Positions 1-8,949 of a stretch of DNA of 64,000 bases are shown piece by piece. The stretch is from contig NZ_JAGGKA010000008.1 of NCBI RefSeq assembly GCF_017873215.1, forward strand, positions 1 through 64,000, written 5' to 3'. This stretch comes from Clostridium tetanomorphum. Lineage in GTDB: Bacteria > Bacillota > Clostridia > Clostridiales > Clostridiaceae. The notes below the pieces were generated by a model, which had not been told where the DNA came from, searched no databases, and worked only from the letters and a program-made list of their open reading frames with translations. Position 1 is the first letter of the stretch. Every line of letters starts with the position of its first letter. The position numbers and the translations under genes are program-made.

Positions 1-327
1 ACTCTTTAAATTAAAAAAAGCCTTAATGTTAAAGGCTTATTAAAATGCGTCATTTTTTAAGTGCTGAACTCATTTGGATTTAAAGCATCTTTAAACTTGC
101 TATGAAATACCCAAAAAACGCTGTCGCGTTAGCAAATTTTTTATGCTAATGCGACATCCCCTTTAATATTGACATAACAAAATAAAAATGATACTATAAA
201 TCAAGTGTTACCTTTTTATATAATTTATTTCATATCTTCTCAATTATATTATACATCTTTAGAAAAGCAATGTCAATAGGTTTTAGAAATAATCTTACCA
301 AATTATTTATTATTAAGGGGGTTCATT
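1..327. other. Intergenic stretch without a recognisable gene
   Basis: No convincing coding region is visible on either strand. The stretch holds a small terminator-like hairpin near its left end and a 12-bp stem at about 123-156 (GTCGCGTTAGCA pairing with TGCTAATGCGAC, one G-U pair), whose role is unknown. A short minus-strand open stretch at about 60-130 could be the tail of a decayed gene, but it is too short to identify. The helD ribosome binding site AAGGGGG lies just before position 328. Confidence 0.5.
11..39 (-). terminator. Short hairpin with T-run on the minus strand
   Basis: AAGCCTT (18-24) pairs with AAGGCTT (32-38). Read on the minus strand the stem is followed by a run of seven T. 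It would end a minus-strand transcript, although no clear gene precedes it in this window. Confidence 0.4.
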
Positions 328-2574
328 ATGGAAAATAAGGATTTTGAATGGAAAATTGAAAATCAATGGCTGCTAGAGGTACTTAAAGAGGTTAAAAAGC
401 AGTTTGATGAAAAACATGATTTTAAGGAAAAGTTTAAAAAGGATGCTATAAAGACACAAAAGCAGCTGTGGCAGGACATAGGTTCTGTTTCCATAAACAA
501 TGGACTGGAGCAGATTGTGGACTTTATGGAATTTATCAATACCATGAAAATACAAAAGAGAAGTCATGAGTTTACTAGAAAGCTTGAGGAAAAATATGGA
601 ATAATGCTTTTGTCCCCCTATTTTGCAAGAATGGATTTTGTTGAAAAAGGGGAGGAAAAGGCTGAAAAATATTATATAGGAATCTCCAATGTTATTGATG
701 ATAATTTTGATTTCCTCGTATATGACTGGAGAGCACCAATTTCCAGCATGTTTTATGATTATGAAATTGGAGAAGCAAATTATAAGTGCCCTGAAGGAAC
801 CATAAATGGGGAACTTACATTGAAAAGACAGTACAAAATTAATAAAGGTAAAATGGAGTATATGTTTGACAGCAATCTTAAGATAGATGATGAAGTACTA
901 CAGGATATCTTGAGTAAGAGTACCGATAGCAAGATGAAGGCCATAGTAACAACTATTCAAAGAGAGCAGAATAAAGCAATTCGTAATGAGGAGTACAAAA
1001 ATTTGATTGTTCAAGGTCCTGCTGGAAGCGGAAAAACTTCTGTTGCTCTTCATAGAATTGCTTATCTTTTATATAAGCATAGAGATAAGATAACACCTGA
1101 GAATATAATAATATTTTCTCCAAACGATATTTTCAATGATTATATTTCTAATGTATTACCTCAGCTTGGAGAAGACAATATGTACCAGACTACGGTTAAG
1201 GAATATATGCATAAGGCATTAGGAAGTGAGCTTAAGAAGGAAAGTTACTGCGACATGATGGAATATATCCTTGATTCAAGGAAGGAATGCTCATATCAAA
1301 AGAGAATCAGCAATATAAAATTTAAATCTTCAATGGAGTTTATAGATATATTAAAACAATATGCAGCTTATGTTGAAAAATTGAATAGAAATTTTGTAGA
1401 TATAATTTTTAGGGATAATTTAATAATCTCCTCAAAGGAGTTAGAAGAATTGTTTTTTAAAGATTACGCACAGCTTCCAGTAAAAAGAAGACTTCAAAAG
1501 ATAAGAGAAAGAATTTTATTCCTTTTAGAGCCTTATGAAAAACATCATATAGAAGAAATTGCTGATGAGCTTAGGGATTCAGGCTATTATATAGATGAAG
1601 AAGAGATTAAGGAACTTAGTATAGCTATGGTAAAGGATGAACTGAAAGATATTTATTATGAAATCAATAGAATGACAAAGTTTGATTTATTGAATATTTA
1701 TAAAAAGTTATTTGAGAATTTGGAGCTTTTCTTTAGTAGTTCAAATACCGAATATGGTGGAAAGAAAATTGGCGAAATAAAAAGCTATACCTTAGAAAAG
1801 CTGAAGGCTGGAAAGCTTAATTATGAGGATCAACCACCTCTTTTATATCTAAAAGGCGCACTAGGAGATCTTCCCAAAACCTCAGAAATCAAATACGTTA
1901 TTATTGATGAGGCTCAGGACTATACACCGCTGCAGTATGAAATTTTTTATCAGCTTTTCAATCACGCCAATATAACTATACTAGGTGATCTTAATCAATC
2001 TATCAATCCGTTTATGAACGTAGGAGATTATAATAATATCTCTCATATATTCCCCAAAGATAATACCTGCATAATGAATTTAACTAAAAGCTACAGATCC
2101 ACAATGGAAATCACTAAGTTTTCAAGAAGGTTGCTTAATAAGAACATTACTGATGAATGTGTAGAAAGAAGTGGAGATGAGCCTTTACTCCTTGGCTTTT
2201 CAGATGAAGAAGCTATAAAATCAAGAATTATTGACGATATAAAAATATATAAGGACAAAGGCCACCAATCTATTGGAATCATAACAAGGACTGCAAAGGA
2301 AGCACAGGAGGTATACAGTTTCTTGCAAGATAGGGTTCCAGTTAAAGCAATAATAAAGGATGATGATGAATATGTGAGTGATACCTTGGTGATTCCAGCT
2401 TACCTTGCTAAAGGATTGGAATTTGATGTGGTGCTTATCTATAATGCAGGAGATGAAAATTATATTTGTGAGGAAGAAAGGCTTCTGCTTTATACCGCCT
2501 GTACCAGAGCACTTCATGTTTTATGCATATACTACTCAGGTAAGGAAACACCATTGGTTAAAGGAAATTATTAA
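328..2574 (+). CDS. helD: HelD-like RNA polymerase recycling helicase/ATPase
   Basis: This 748-residue protein belongs to the UvrD/Rep-like superfamily 1 helicases. Its length and long N-terminal coiled arm (residues ~1-220) match HelD, which in Firmicutes binds RNA polymerase and uses ATP to free stalled polymerase from DNA and RNA. Visible motifs are Walker A GPAGSGKTS near residue 230, the DEAQD box near 525, GDLNQSINP near 553, KSYRST near 588, a KGLEFDVV motif near 695 and an LLYTACTRA motif near 722. The start ATG follows AAGGGGG. It stands alone. True UvrD/PcrA helicases lack this N-terminal arm, so HelD is preferred. Confidence 0.88.
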   Translation: MENKDFEWKIENQWLLEVLKEVKKQFDEKHDFKEKFKKDAIKTQKQLWQDIGSVSINNGLEQIVDFMEFINTMKIQKRSHEFTRKLEEKYGIMLLSPYFARMDFVEKGEEKAEKYYIGISNVIDDNFDFLVYDWRAPISSMFYDYEIGEANYKCPEGTINGELTLKRQYKINKGKMEYMFDSNLKIDDEVLQDILSKSTDSKMKAIVTTIQREQNKAIRNEEYKNLIVQGPAGSGKTSVALHRIAYLLYKHRDKITPENIIIFSPNDIFNDYISNVLPQLGEDNMYQTTVKEYMHKALGSELKKESYCDMMEYILDSRKECSYQKRISNIKFKSSMEFIDILKQYAAYVEKLNRNFVDIIFRDNLIISSKELEELFFKDYAQLPVKRRLQKIRERILFLLEPYEKHHIEEIADELRDSGYYIDEEEIKELSIAMVKDELKDIYYEINRMTKFDLLNIYKKLFENLELFFSSSNTEYGGKKIGEIKSYTLEKLKAGKLNYEDQPPLLYLKGALGDLPKTSEIKYVIIDEAQDYTPLQYEIFYQLFNHANITILGDLNQSINPFMNVGDYNNISHIFPKDNTCIMNLTKSYRSTMEITKFSRRLLNKNITDECVERSGDEPLLLGFSDEEAIKSRIIDDIKIYKDKGHQSIGIITRTAKEAQEVYSFLQDRVPVKAIIKDDDEYVSDTLVIPAYLAKGLEFDVVLIYNAGDENYICEEERLLLYTACTRALHVLCIYYSGKETPLVKGNY

Positions 2575-2656
2575 ATAGTAATTTATAAGTGAGATTATGT
2601 AAGAATAATTTATTTATAATATATGATTAGAACTTAGATTTTTAGAGGTGATAAAA

Positions 2657-3127
2657 ATGATGTTAGAACCGGATGGAGTAGGTACGGTAGTTGTTTTGAT
2701 AAAGTTCAATAATTTATTACAATACTATGTTACAGATAAAGAAATATGGATTTTGAATGAGGAAATTTTAAAAAACGCTTTCATAGAAAAAGGGTATGAA
2801 ATACCTGAATATGAAGATGATATCAGATATGGTTTTTCAATATTATCAGAAAAAAACATTGTTAGTTTTCTAGCCAGAGTTGTGAATTTTAAAGTAAGTA
2901 AGGAAGAATTAAAAGAATATTATATAATATATAAAGAATTATATGGTGATATAGATGTGCATTATGCTGCAACACCAATTTTTTATATTGATTTTGATAA
3001 AAGAGAATTCTATTCCTTTTTTACGGAACCAGGGTCATATGAAAAGTATATACCATATGGATGGAATGGGTATGATAAAGCAGGAAAATATGACAAATAC
3101 GTTCCATCAGAAATGAAATACTGGTAA
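2657..3127 (+). CDS. Uncharacterised small soluble protein
   Basis: The protein has about 156 residues and I do not recognise the family with confidence. It is acidic and aromatic-rich and ends in a tyrosine-rich segment (YIPYGWNGYDKAGKYDKYV). That tail resembles small cytoplasmic proteins of Bacillus and Paenibacillus with an FYS...YVPxxW pattern, some of which behave like immunity proteins; this resemblance is from memory and weak. The start is placed at ATG 2657 because AGAGGTG lies six bases upstream, rather than at the in-frame GTG 2648. There is no signal peptide or membrane segment. Confidence 0.6.
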   Translation: MMLEPDGVGTVVVLIKFNNLLQYYVTDKEIWILNEEILKNAFIEKGYEIPEYEDDIRYGFSILSEKNIVSFLARVVNFKVSKEELKEYYIIYKELYGDIDVHYAATPIFYIDFDKREFYSFFTEPGSYEKYIPYGWNGYDKAGKYDKYVPSEMKYW

Positions 3128-3154
3128 TTTATATGATAATAGGTTGTAAACATC

Positions 3155-3315
3155 AAATTTCATTTTGACATTCATAGAATTAATATTTCAGGTATGGGCA
3201 TCTTTTCTTTTATTTCTACTTGTGGTCAAGATATATATTTGTATCTTATAGTAAATGTGATAATTTACCATAATTTTTTTAATACATGCTATAATTAATT
3301 GGTAATAGTAAATTA
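3155..3315 (+). repeat. Intergenic duplication, copy 1 (with 5200-5235 and 5428-5570)
   Basis: The first part (3155-3188) matches the 3' end of the membrane-protein gene at 4895-5281. The rest, including GTATGGGCATCT and ACATGCTATAATTAATTGG, matches 5428-5570. The copy looks like a duplicate of about 5200-5570 with the middle deleted. Both copies lie just upstream of a small gene (3343 and 5615) and carry a TATAAT box. Confidence 0.7.
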
Positions 3316-3342
3316 ATGTGAATTAAAATTGAGAGTAATTAT

Positions 3343-3591
3343 ATGAAAATACTTATCAAAAACATACAGTGTATATCTCTTGGTGCTTGCATAATCTATT
3401 TTATTTCGAGAATTATTTATGAAATATCACATATCAAAATCATTAATCAAATCACAGTAATAATAAGTATTTTTGTAGGAATAACAATGTTTATTATTTC
3501 TTTAATATCATTTTTTTATGAGAAAAAGAAGAAAGAGGCAATAGAACCGTTTATTATATCTATTATATTGATTTTTGCAGATATTATTTAA
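3343..3591 (+). CDS. Small two-helix membrane protein, hypothetical
   Basis: This 82-residue protein is almost entirely hydrophobic, with two predicted membrane helices (about residues 8-27 and 38-59), a short Lys-rich cytoplasmic stretch (EKKKKEAIEP) and a third hydrophobic segment at the C-terminus. I do not recognise a family. The ATG is preceded by a weak GAGAG site. It follows the duplicated intergenic block, which may provide its promoter. Confidence 0.5.
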   Translation: MKILIKNIQCISLGACIIYFISRIIYEISHIKIINQITVIISIFVGITMFIISLISFFYEKKKKEAIEPFIISIILIFADII

Positions 3592-3659
3592 AGTAAATTA
3601 TTCATTTATGTCTAGTTTATTTCACAATCTGAGAAAAATGTGACGTAACTGTTAAAGAG

Positions 3660-3702
3660 AAGATACGAGTGATGGTCTTTGAAAATTGAATAATGTAGTG
3701 TT
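3660..3702 (+). repeat. Dispersed intergenic repeat core
   Basis: This contains the core GGTCTTTGAAAATTGAATAA followed by TGTAGTGTT. The same core occurs at about 4740-4782, inverted at 16018-16058 and 34833-34880, and partly at 34093-34115. It always lies between genes. Confidence 0.6.
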
Positions 3703-3898
3703 TTAAAACGGAATTATAATCCATAGGTGTAATAATACGGTGTTAGCAATATGGAAGATGTGCTATAATTTCTATAGGTTAATAAACAATTGTAAGAAAT
3801 CACGAAGTAAGATTTTATATTTGCTGAATATAATGGTAAACATGAAATAAGGTTGACCTACCTATTGTGATAGGATAAATAGAACTTGGAGGTAATAT

Positions 3899-4276
3899 AT
3901 GATTATTCCACATTTGCACTTTAGTGGTGAATGTTATCAAGCCATGGAAATGTACATTAAAGCATTTGATGCAACGATAAAAGAGATAATTTTCATTGAT
4001 AAAGAAAAACCAGAAAAAGGTGTGCTTCATGCAGAGATGTTAATACATGGACAAAGAGTTATGTTAAATGATAACCGTAGTGAGGACTGTGATATAGCAT
4101 TTCCATACGTTCAATTAGTAGTGATATTTGAGAATGAAGTAGAATTAAAAAAAGCATTTGAAATTTTAAAAGATGAGCAAAAGGTTATATGCCCTATGAA
4201 AGCAACTGATTTCACATCATGTACTGTTGGATTTTGGGATAAATATGGAATTAGATGGGGATTTATGGTTCAATAA
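3899..4276 (+). CDS. VOC-family (PhnB/glyoxalase-fold) protein
   Basis: A 125-residue single-domain protein of the PhnB-like branch of the vicinal oxygen chelate superfamily. It begins with the typical PHLHFSGECYQAMEMYIKAF pattern, contains the HAEMLIHGQRVMLNDN strand, and ends with CTVGFWDKYGIRWGFM, all characteristic of that branch. Members are often metal-binding or antibiotic-resistance-like proteins, but the substrate cannot be read from sequence. The ATG follows a clear TTGGAGG site. A second, different VOC gene follows 45 bases downstream, so the two may be co-transcribed. Confidence 0.8.
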   Translation: MIIPHLHFSGECYQAMEMYIKAFDATIKEIIFIDKEKPEKGVLHAEMLIHGQRVMLNDNRSEDCDIAFPYVQLVVIFENEVELKKAFEILKDEQKVICPMKATDFTSCTVGFWDKYGIRWGFMVQ

Positions 4277-4321
4277 ATTAAGTTAATACATTTAATAAAA
4301 GTATTGGGAAGGAAGAAAAAA

Positions 4322-4669
4322 ATGAATTTAGGAGAAGTTTGCTTAGAAACAAATGACGTAATAAAAATGGCAGATTTTTATAGAAATATCTTAAATATTT
4401 CCTCAGACTGTAGAAATGAAGTACATCAGACAATTATTGAAGAAGGCATAACCCTAAGTATTTACAATAATGGAGAAATAAAAAATAATCAAAACCAGAA
4501 TATTAGTATTGCTTTTACTGTTGATGATGTAGATGAAGAATATAAAAGATTATTGAAATTAGGAGTACATATTATTGATACTCCAAAACTACAACCATGG
4601 GGAGCAAAGAATATGCATTTTTGTGACCCAGATGGTAATCATATATACTTTAGGAGTTTTCCTAGATAA
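4322..4669 (+). CDS. VOC-family glyoxalase/bleomycin-resistance-like protein
   Basis: A 115-residue glyoxalase-fold protein with the usual paired beta-alpha-beta-beta-beta modules. Visible hallmarks are an N-terminal NLGEVCLETNDVIKMADFYR strand-helix, the VDDVDEEYKRLLKLGV helix, and the C-terminal PWGAKNMHFCDPDGNHIYF strand with a conserved DPDGN turn. ATG 4322 is chosen because GGAAGGA lies nine bases upstream; an in-frame TTG at 4304 has no such site. The substrate is unknown. It lies directly after another VOC gene. Confidence 0.8.
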   Translation: MNLGEVCLETNDVIKMADFYRNILNISSDCRNEVHQTIIEEGITLSIYNNGEIKNNQNQNISIAFTVDDVDEEYKRLLKLGVHIIDTPKLQPWGAKNMHFCDPDGNHIYFRSFPR

Positions 4670-4702
4670 TAGCATAGTTAAGAATAGAAATATTGTAGTT
4701 CT

Positions 4703-4876
4703 CAATTTTCATATTATATGACATAAATGCTGAAGAAGGAAATATGAACGATGGTCTTTGAAAATGGAATAATGCAGTGTTAAAAATATCTATACTTTCT
4801 ATATAATTGTGGAAATATATAGGAAACATGGTATGATTTTGATATAAATTAAGTCACAGTCGTAGAATATTACGAA
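4703..4876 (+). repeat. ~170-bp intergenic repeat, inverted copy at 15925-16095
   Basis: The segment running from CAATTTTCATATTATA to CACAGTCGTAGAA matches the reverse complement of 15925-16095 with few differences. In both places the element lies immediately upstream of a gene reading away from it (4895 here, the acetyltransferase at 15885 there). It contains TATGAT/TATAAT boxes, so it may act as a mobile promoter. Confidence 0.75.
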
Positions 4877-4894
4877 TTATAGGAGCGAGAATTC

Positions 4895-5281
4895 ATGAAT
4901 AAAAATAGACCTTTTATAATAACATTTATTGGAGATGTATCTTTTTTAGGTGCATTATTATCAATACTAATAGCATTATTACCAAGTTTTGCAGAGCGAT
5001 TGGAAGTTTCTGTTATACCCGTACCTTTTTTTTCAGAGGGTATAACGCAGGTATTACTGCCAATAATTCTCCTAATAGCATCTTATGGATTTTTGAAACT
5101 TAAAAGATGGGGTTATTGGTTAATGACAACTTATACTATATTTTTCCTATTAGTAAATATTATTTGGTATCTACAAAATAAACATTCATTTCATTCTCCA
5201 AATTTCATTTTGAAATTCATAGAATTAATATTTATTTTGCCAACAAAAAAATATTTTTATGAAGAGAAAATTTCTTCATAA
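4895..5281 (+). CDS. Four-helix membrane protein, hypothetical
   Basis: This 128-residue protein has about four hydrophobic helices (residues ~8-30, ~48-66, ~72-92 and ~104-120) with short loops and a Lys-rich C-terminal tail. I do not recognise a named family; the pattern resembles small DoxX-like or DUF-type membrane proteins. The ATG follows AGGAG in the sequence TATAGGAGCGAGAATTC. The gene begins directly after the 170-bp intergenic repeat, which probably drives it. Confidence 0.55.
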   Translation: MNKNRPFIITFIGDVSFLGALLSILIALLPSFAERLEVSVIPVPFFSEGITQVLLPIILLIASYGFLKLKRWGYWLMTTYTIFFLLVNIIWYLQNKHSFHSPNFILKFIELIFILPTKKYFYEEKISS

Positions 5282-5427
5282 TTTTAAGAAAATGTGTAGT
5301 AGAGGTTATTTATATATTTATGTAGGAAAAGTCTGTTCACGCTTATACAAGAATAACAGATTTTAAAGAAAGAGAGACAATAATTGTTTAGGCTATGGCT
5401 TTTAACGAAATATGTTAAGAAGAACAG

Positions 5428-5575
5428 ATGCTAATATTTCAGGTATGGGCATCTGTTCTTTTATTTTTACTTTTACTTGTGGTCAAGTTATATATTTGTA
5501 TCTTATAGTAAATATCATGATTTACCATAATTTTTATAATACATGCTATAATTAATTGGTAATAGTAAAAAACTA
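5428..5575 (+). repeat. Intergenic duplication, copy 2 (with 3181-3315)
   Basis: This matches 3181-3315 and includes GTATGGGCATCT, TGTGGTCAAG and ACATGCTATAATTAATTGG. It lies just upstream of the EF-Tu-domain-like gene, as copy 1 lies upstream of the gene at 3343. Confidence 0.7.
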
Positions 5576-5614
5576 CAAATTAGCTATTATTTATGTTTTT
5601 AGAGGTGATAAATA

Positions 5615-5932
5615 ATGCACAAATCTAACACATTAAATTTGGATAAAGTCTTTTTTAAATTATTGGTAGAAGAAACTTTTGTTATTAATGGTAGAGGTGT
5701 TGTTGCTTGTGGAAGAGTAAGTTCAGGTGAGATTTCTCCTGATAGTGATGTTGCTATTACTGATGAGTCAGGTTACATAATAGGATATACAAAAGTTTCT
5801 ACAATAGATTATGGCTTTATAAGTAAATCCCCCATTCCAAAATCAGCAAAAAAAGATTGGAATGTCGGTCTTTTATTAAAAGAAATTAGTTTAGAAGAAA
5901 TTAATAGAGGCAACTATATTGTGATTGAATAG
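5615..5932 (+). CDS. Stand-alone EF-Tu domain-II-like protein
   Basis: The 105-residue protein reads like the beta-barrel domain II of translation factor EF-Tu without its GTPase domain. FVINGRGVVACGRVSSGEIS corresponds to the domain-II strand of EF-Tu (FxIxGRGxVxxGRVexG). WNVGLLLKEISLEEINRGNYIV corresponds to NVGLLLRGIxxxxVxRG. No G1-G5 GTPase motifs are present, so it cannot be a factor on its own. Such free domains are seen in Firmicutes genomes without a known role. The ATG follows AGAGGTGATAA, and the gene stands alone. Confidence 0.7.
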   Translation: MHKSNTLNLDKVFFKLLVEETFVINGRGVVACGRVSSGEISPDSDVAITDESGYIIGYTKVSTIDYGFISKSPIPKSAKKDWNVGLLLKEISLEEINRGNYIVIE

Positions 5933-6147
5933 TATAAGTAAACGAGGCTGAATTGCTTCACAAATTTCTTAAACTCTGACGGAACAGTAAGAAAATGTAT
6001 AGTAGAGGTTATTTATATTTCATGGAGGAATGAGCGATTGAATCAAATAAAATGAGCATAATCCGATGTTAATATTTGTGCTATTTATTAGTGATGATAG
6101 GATTTTAAAGGGTTTTTAAGAAAACTCTAAAGATATAGGAGAATAAT

Positions 6148-6885
6148 ATGAATAATAAGATTTATGATAAAAAAACTGATAAAAATTTATTCAAACTTTT
6201 AATAATATATGGAGTATTAATAGCAATATTTATTATATATGATTTTTTACAAATTAACTTACCTATGTATCTTAAATATGTAGTCTTGTCTATATCATGT
6301 ATAATTATGGTAATAAAAAGTGTAAAATTAGTTAAATCTAAGAAGCATAGTGGTTCAAAAGTAATATATCCTATAGTTTCAACTTTGTTATTAGTAGCAA
6401 CATTAGGACTTAATTATACAGGCTTTATAAAAACTTTTGGGGAGTATACTGTAAAATCTACTGATTTAAGTAAAGTTTATATAGATGGTTTAAAAATAGG
6501 TGATAGCTTAGAAAAGTTTAATAATAAAAAATATACATTTACAGATAGGTATAGTAATGACAATTATAACTTTATATATGAAGAAATTATGATATCTGAG
6601 AAGGATAATAAAATTAATAAAATTTTTGGACATGCTGATCAGGTTGATATAAGTATTAATGGATATAAAGCTATAAAAAATTTAGATAATGTAATATCTA
6701 GGTTAGGAAATAATTATGTTAAAGTCACTTATGATAGTGAACAATTATTAAAACAATATATTTATGTAGATAGGAAAAATAATATTAAAGTAAGTTTTAT
6801 CTATAGAGAATATTTTGAGGGTAAGGCTAATAATCAGCTTGAATATGTAATTGTAAGTTATTGTGGCTTGGATATCACGTTATAG
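6148..6885 (+). CDS. Membrane-anchored protein with C-terminal extracytoplasmic domain, hypothetical
   Basis: A 245-residue protein with three hydrophobic helices in the first ~100 residues (about 17-35, 41-56 and 70-90). A soluble, Lys/Asn/Tyr-rich domain of about 150 residues follows. The C-terminal part has alternating strands and no motif I recognise. The start follows TATAGGAGAATAAT. There is no operon partner. Function unknown. Confidence 0.6.
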   Translation: MNNKIYDKKTDKNLFKLLIIYGVLIAIFIIYDFLQINLPMYLKYVVLSISCIIMVIKSVKLVKSKKHSGSKVIYPIVSTLLLVATLGLNYTGFIKTFGEYTVKSTDLSKVYIDGLKIGDSLEKFNNKKYTFTDRYSNDNYNFIYEEIMISEKDNKINKIFGHADQVDISINGYKAIKNLDNVISRLGNNYVKVTYDSEQLLKQYIYVDRKNNIKVSFIYREYFEGKANNQLEYVIVSYCGLDITL

Positions 6886-6922
6886 TTATGTATATTAGAG
6901 GTAAATTTAATTGGAGCAAAGG

Positions 6923-7054
6923 ATGATAACAGGAATTGGAAAGGGGCTAATGAATTCCATTGAAGAATTGGAGGGACTTAAGATTAATATAAGAATGTAT
7001 CAGTCAGAAGATTGTAAGGAAATCATAGTTTTTAAAAAAATTTTTATTTGTTAA
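6923..7054 (+). pseudogene. Fragment resembling the start of a GNAT acetyltransferase
   Basis: A 43-codon reading frame whose second half (INIRMYQSEDCKEI) looks like the first strand-helix of a GNAT acetyltransferase, before the sequence runs into AT-rich noncoding DNA. The rest of the domain is absent. There is no good ribosome binding site. This is most simply a gene remnant; confidence is low. Confidence 0.3.
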
Positions 7055-7135
7055 CAAAATGGCAATAAGTTCATCAACTTTGGCAAAATCATAGTGTTAA
7101 TATTTAGGTATACTAAATATAAGGAGTGGTAAGAC

Positions 7136-8155
7136 GTGAGAAAAAAAGTAATACTTTTGTCATTAACATTAACAGTTATGTTAAGTATTTCAGCATGTGG
7201 AAACAAAGAGAAAAGGACTATATTGACAGATGATGTAAAGCAAGAAGTAACCATGCAAGAGAATGAAACAAAGAAATTGATTGAAAATGGAATTGATTTT
7301 TTAAATAAAGGGAAATATGATGATGCTAAAAGCAGTTTTGAAAAAGCAATTTCTATGGACAAATCTAATAAGGGAGCATATATAGAAATAAAAAATAGAT
7401 ATATGGAAAAACAAAGGATGGATGATGCTTATTATATTATCAAATTGGCTATAAGTAACAGTGTTGATACTGAGAATATGAAAGAATTGTTAAAGGATAT
7501 AAAATCAAAATTTCAGGTTACTAAGTTATCTGCATCTGTATACCAAAATGATGAATATAAATTACCAAATAAAATTAAAGCAAAAATAAACAATGAGGAT
7601 AAAGAAGTTAATGTGGTTTGGAATAATAATACCGTAGACACAAGTAAATTAGGAAGTGTAAAGTATGAGGGTAAAATAGAGCAGTATGATAGAAGTGCGG
7701 AGTTAAATTTAAAAGTAACAAAGGTTGAAAAAGCAAAAAAAATAGGTGGTATAAGCAAAGTATATGAGGACAATGGTAAAAGATATTTAAGATTTGATGA
7801 GGTACAGTTTTTTAAAGATAAAGATGGTAATGATGACACTGCTGAAAAAGAAGCTAGAAAAGATGGGGCAAACCCTGCTAGTTTTGATGAGGGCAACGTA
7901 AATGGACGTTTATCCGATGGTTATTATATTAGAAATAAAGATAAGAGTTTAAAAACCTATGAAATATCTCCAAATGCAGACATATCTGTCTGTGGATTTA
8001 GTGTTAATTTAGATACTATAAATCAACAAAGGATAAGTTATGAAAAGTTTAAAACTTTAGATATGGGTGATAGACCTAGATATAGAGGGGTTTTATGTTA
8101 TATATATTTAGAAAATAATGTAGTAGTTAAAATAGAGCAACAATTTATTCCTTAA
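7136..8155 (+). CDS. Lipoprotein with TPR-like repeat and bacterial Ig-like domain
   Basis: A 339-residue exported lipoprotein. Residues 1-22 form a signal peptide ending in the lipobox SISAC. Residues ~45-120 look like a TPR hairpin (GIDFLNKGKYDDAKSSFEKA). Residues ~125-190 resemble a group-4 bacterial Ig-like domain (ending DTSKLGSVKYEGKI). The C-terminal ~150 residues are a globular domain I do not recognise. The start is GTG with AAGGAGTGG upstream. It lies upstream of a two-component system but is separated by about 100 bp. Confidence 0.7.
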   Translation: MRKKVILLSLTLTVMLSISACGNKEKRTILTDDVKQEVTMQENETKKLIENGIDFLNKGKYDDAKSSFEKAISMDKSNKGAYIEIKNRYMEKQRMDDAYYIIKLAISNSVDTENMKELLKDIKSKFQVTKLSASVYQNDEYKLPNKIKAKINNEDKEVNVVWNNNTVDTSKLGSVKYEGKIEQYDRSAELNLKVTKVEKAKKIGGISKVYEDNGKRYLRFDEVQFFKDKDGNDDTAEKEARKDGANPASFDEGNVNGRLSDGYYIRNKDKSLKTYEISPNADISVCGFSVNLDTINQQRISYEKFKTLDMGDRPRYRGVLCYIYLENNVVVKIEQQFIP

Positions 8156-8260
8156 AAAATATATCTGCAATACTAACTAAGTTGGAAGTGATTTGCACTA
8201 ATTAGCGATTATCATTAGAATATAAATTAAGGATTAATGTTATGATAAGGAGAATTTTTA

Positions 8261-8944
8261 ATGGAATTTAAGGTTTTAGTAGTTGAAGATGAAGTATCTA
8301 TAAATGATATTTTGGTTTCTGCTCTAAGAGCGGATGGCTATATAGTTAAGGGTGTATTCTTAGCAAAGGATGCAAAAGATATAATAGATACTTTTAACCC
8401 AGATTTAGTATTGTTAGATATAAATTTACCAGATGAAAGCGGTTTTGAATTATGTAGGCATATAAACAGTAAATTTACTATTCCAATAATCATGTTAACT
8501 GCAAGGAATGATATTGTAGATAAGGTTCTAGGACTAGAGCTAGGGGCTGATGATTATATTACTAAACCATTTAATATAAAAGAGGTATTAACCAGGGTAA
8601 AGGTTGCAATTAGAAGAGTTAATAAATATAAAGAAAAGCCAGAGGAATCATTTATAGAGATAAATAAATTTGTTAAAGTGAATTTAGAGGCTAGGATGGT
8701 ATTTAAGGATAATGAAGAAGCTAAGCTTAAGCCTCAGGAATATGAATTGCTTGAGTTTTTTATTACAAACAGAAATAAGGTTTTTTCAAGAGAACAGATT
8801 TTAGATGAAGTCTGGGGCATGGATTATGATGGAGATTTTAGAACGGTGGATGTCCATGTCAGAAGATTAAGGAGCAAGTTGGACAAGGAGAATGCAGCAT
8901 CTATTATAGATACTGTTTTTGGAATAGGATACGTAATGAGGTAA
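8261..8944 (+). CDS. OmpR/PhoB-family response regulator
   Basis: A 227-residue response regulator. The receiver domain (residues 1-115) has the acidic pair E9-D10, phospho-acceptor D53 in LVLLDINLP, and the conserved Lys in ITKPFN. The C-terminal winged helix (residues ~130-227) has the typical LKPQEYELLEFF and TVDVHVRRLRSKL segments that bind direct-repeat DNA. It is followed after five bases by its sensor kinase, so the two form an operon. The target genes are unknown. Confidence 0.9.
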   Translation: MEFKVLVVEDEVSINDILVSALRADGYIVKGVFLAKDAKDIIDTFNPDLVLLDINLPDESGFELCRHINSKFTIPIIMLTARNDIVDKVLGLELGADDYITKPFNIKEVLTRVKVAIRRVNKYKEKPEESFIEINKFVKVNLEARMVFKDNEEAKLKPQEYELLEFFITNRNKVFSREQILDEVWGMDYDGDFRTVDVHVRRLRSKLDKENAASIIDTVFGIGYVMR

Positions 8945-8949
8945 CTTTT

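Noticed and set aside
5236-5427. A gene in the gap between 5281 and 5615
   Set aside because: Only short frames with many stops; the sequence is mostly duplicated intergenic DNA.
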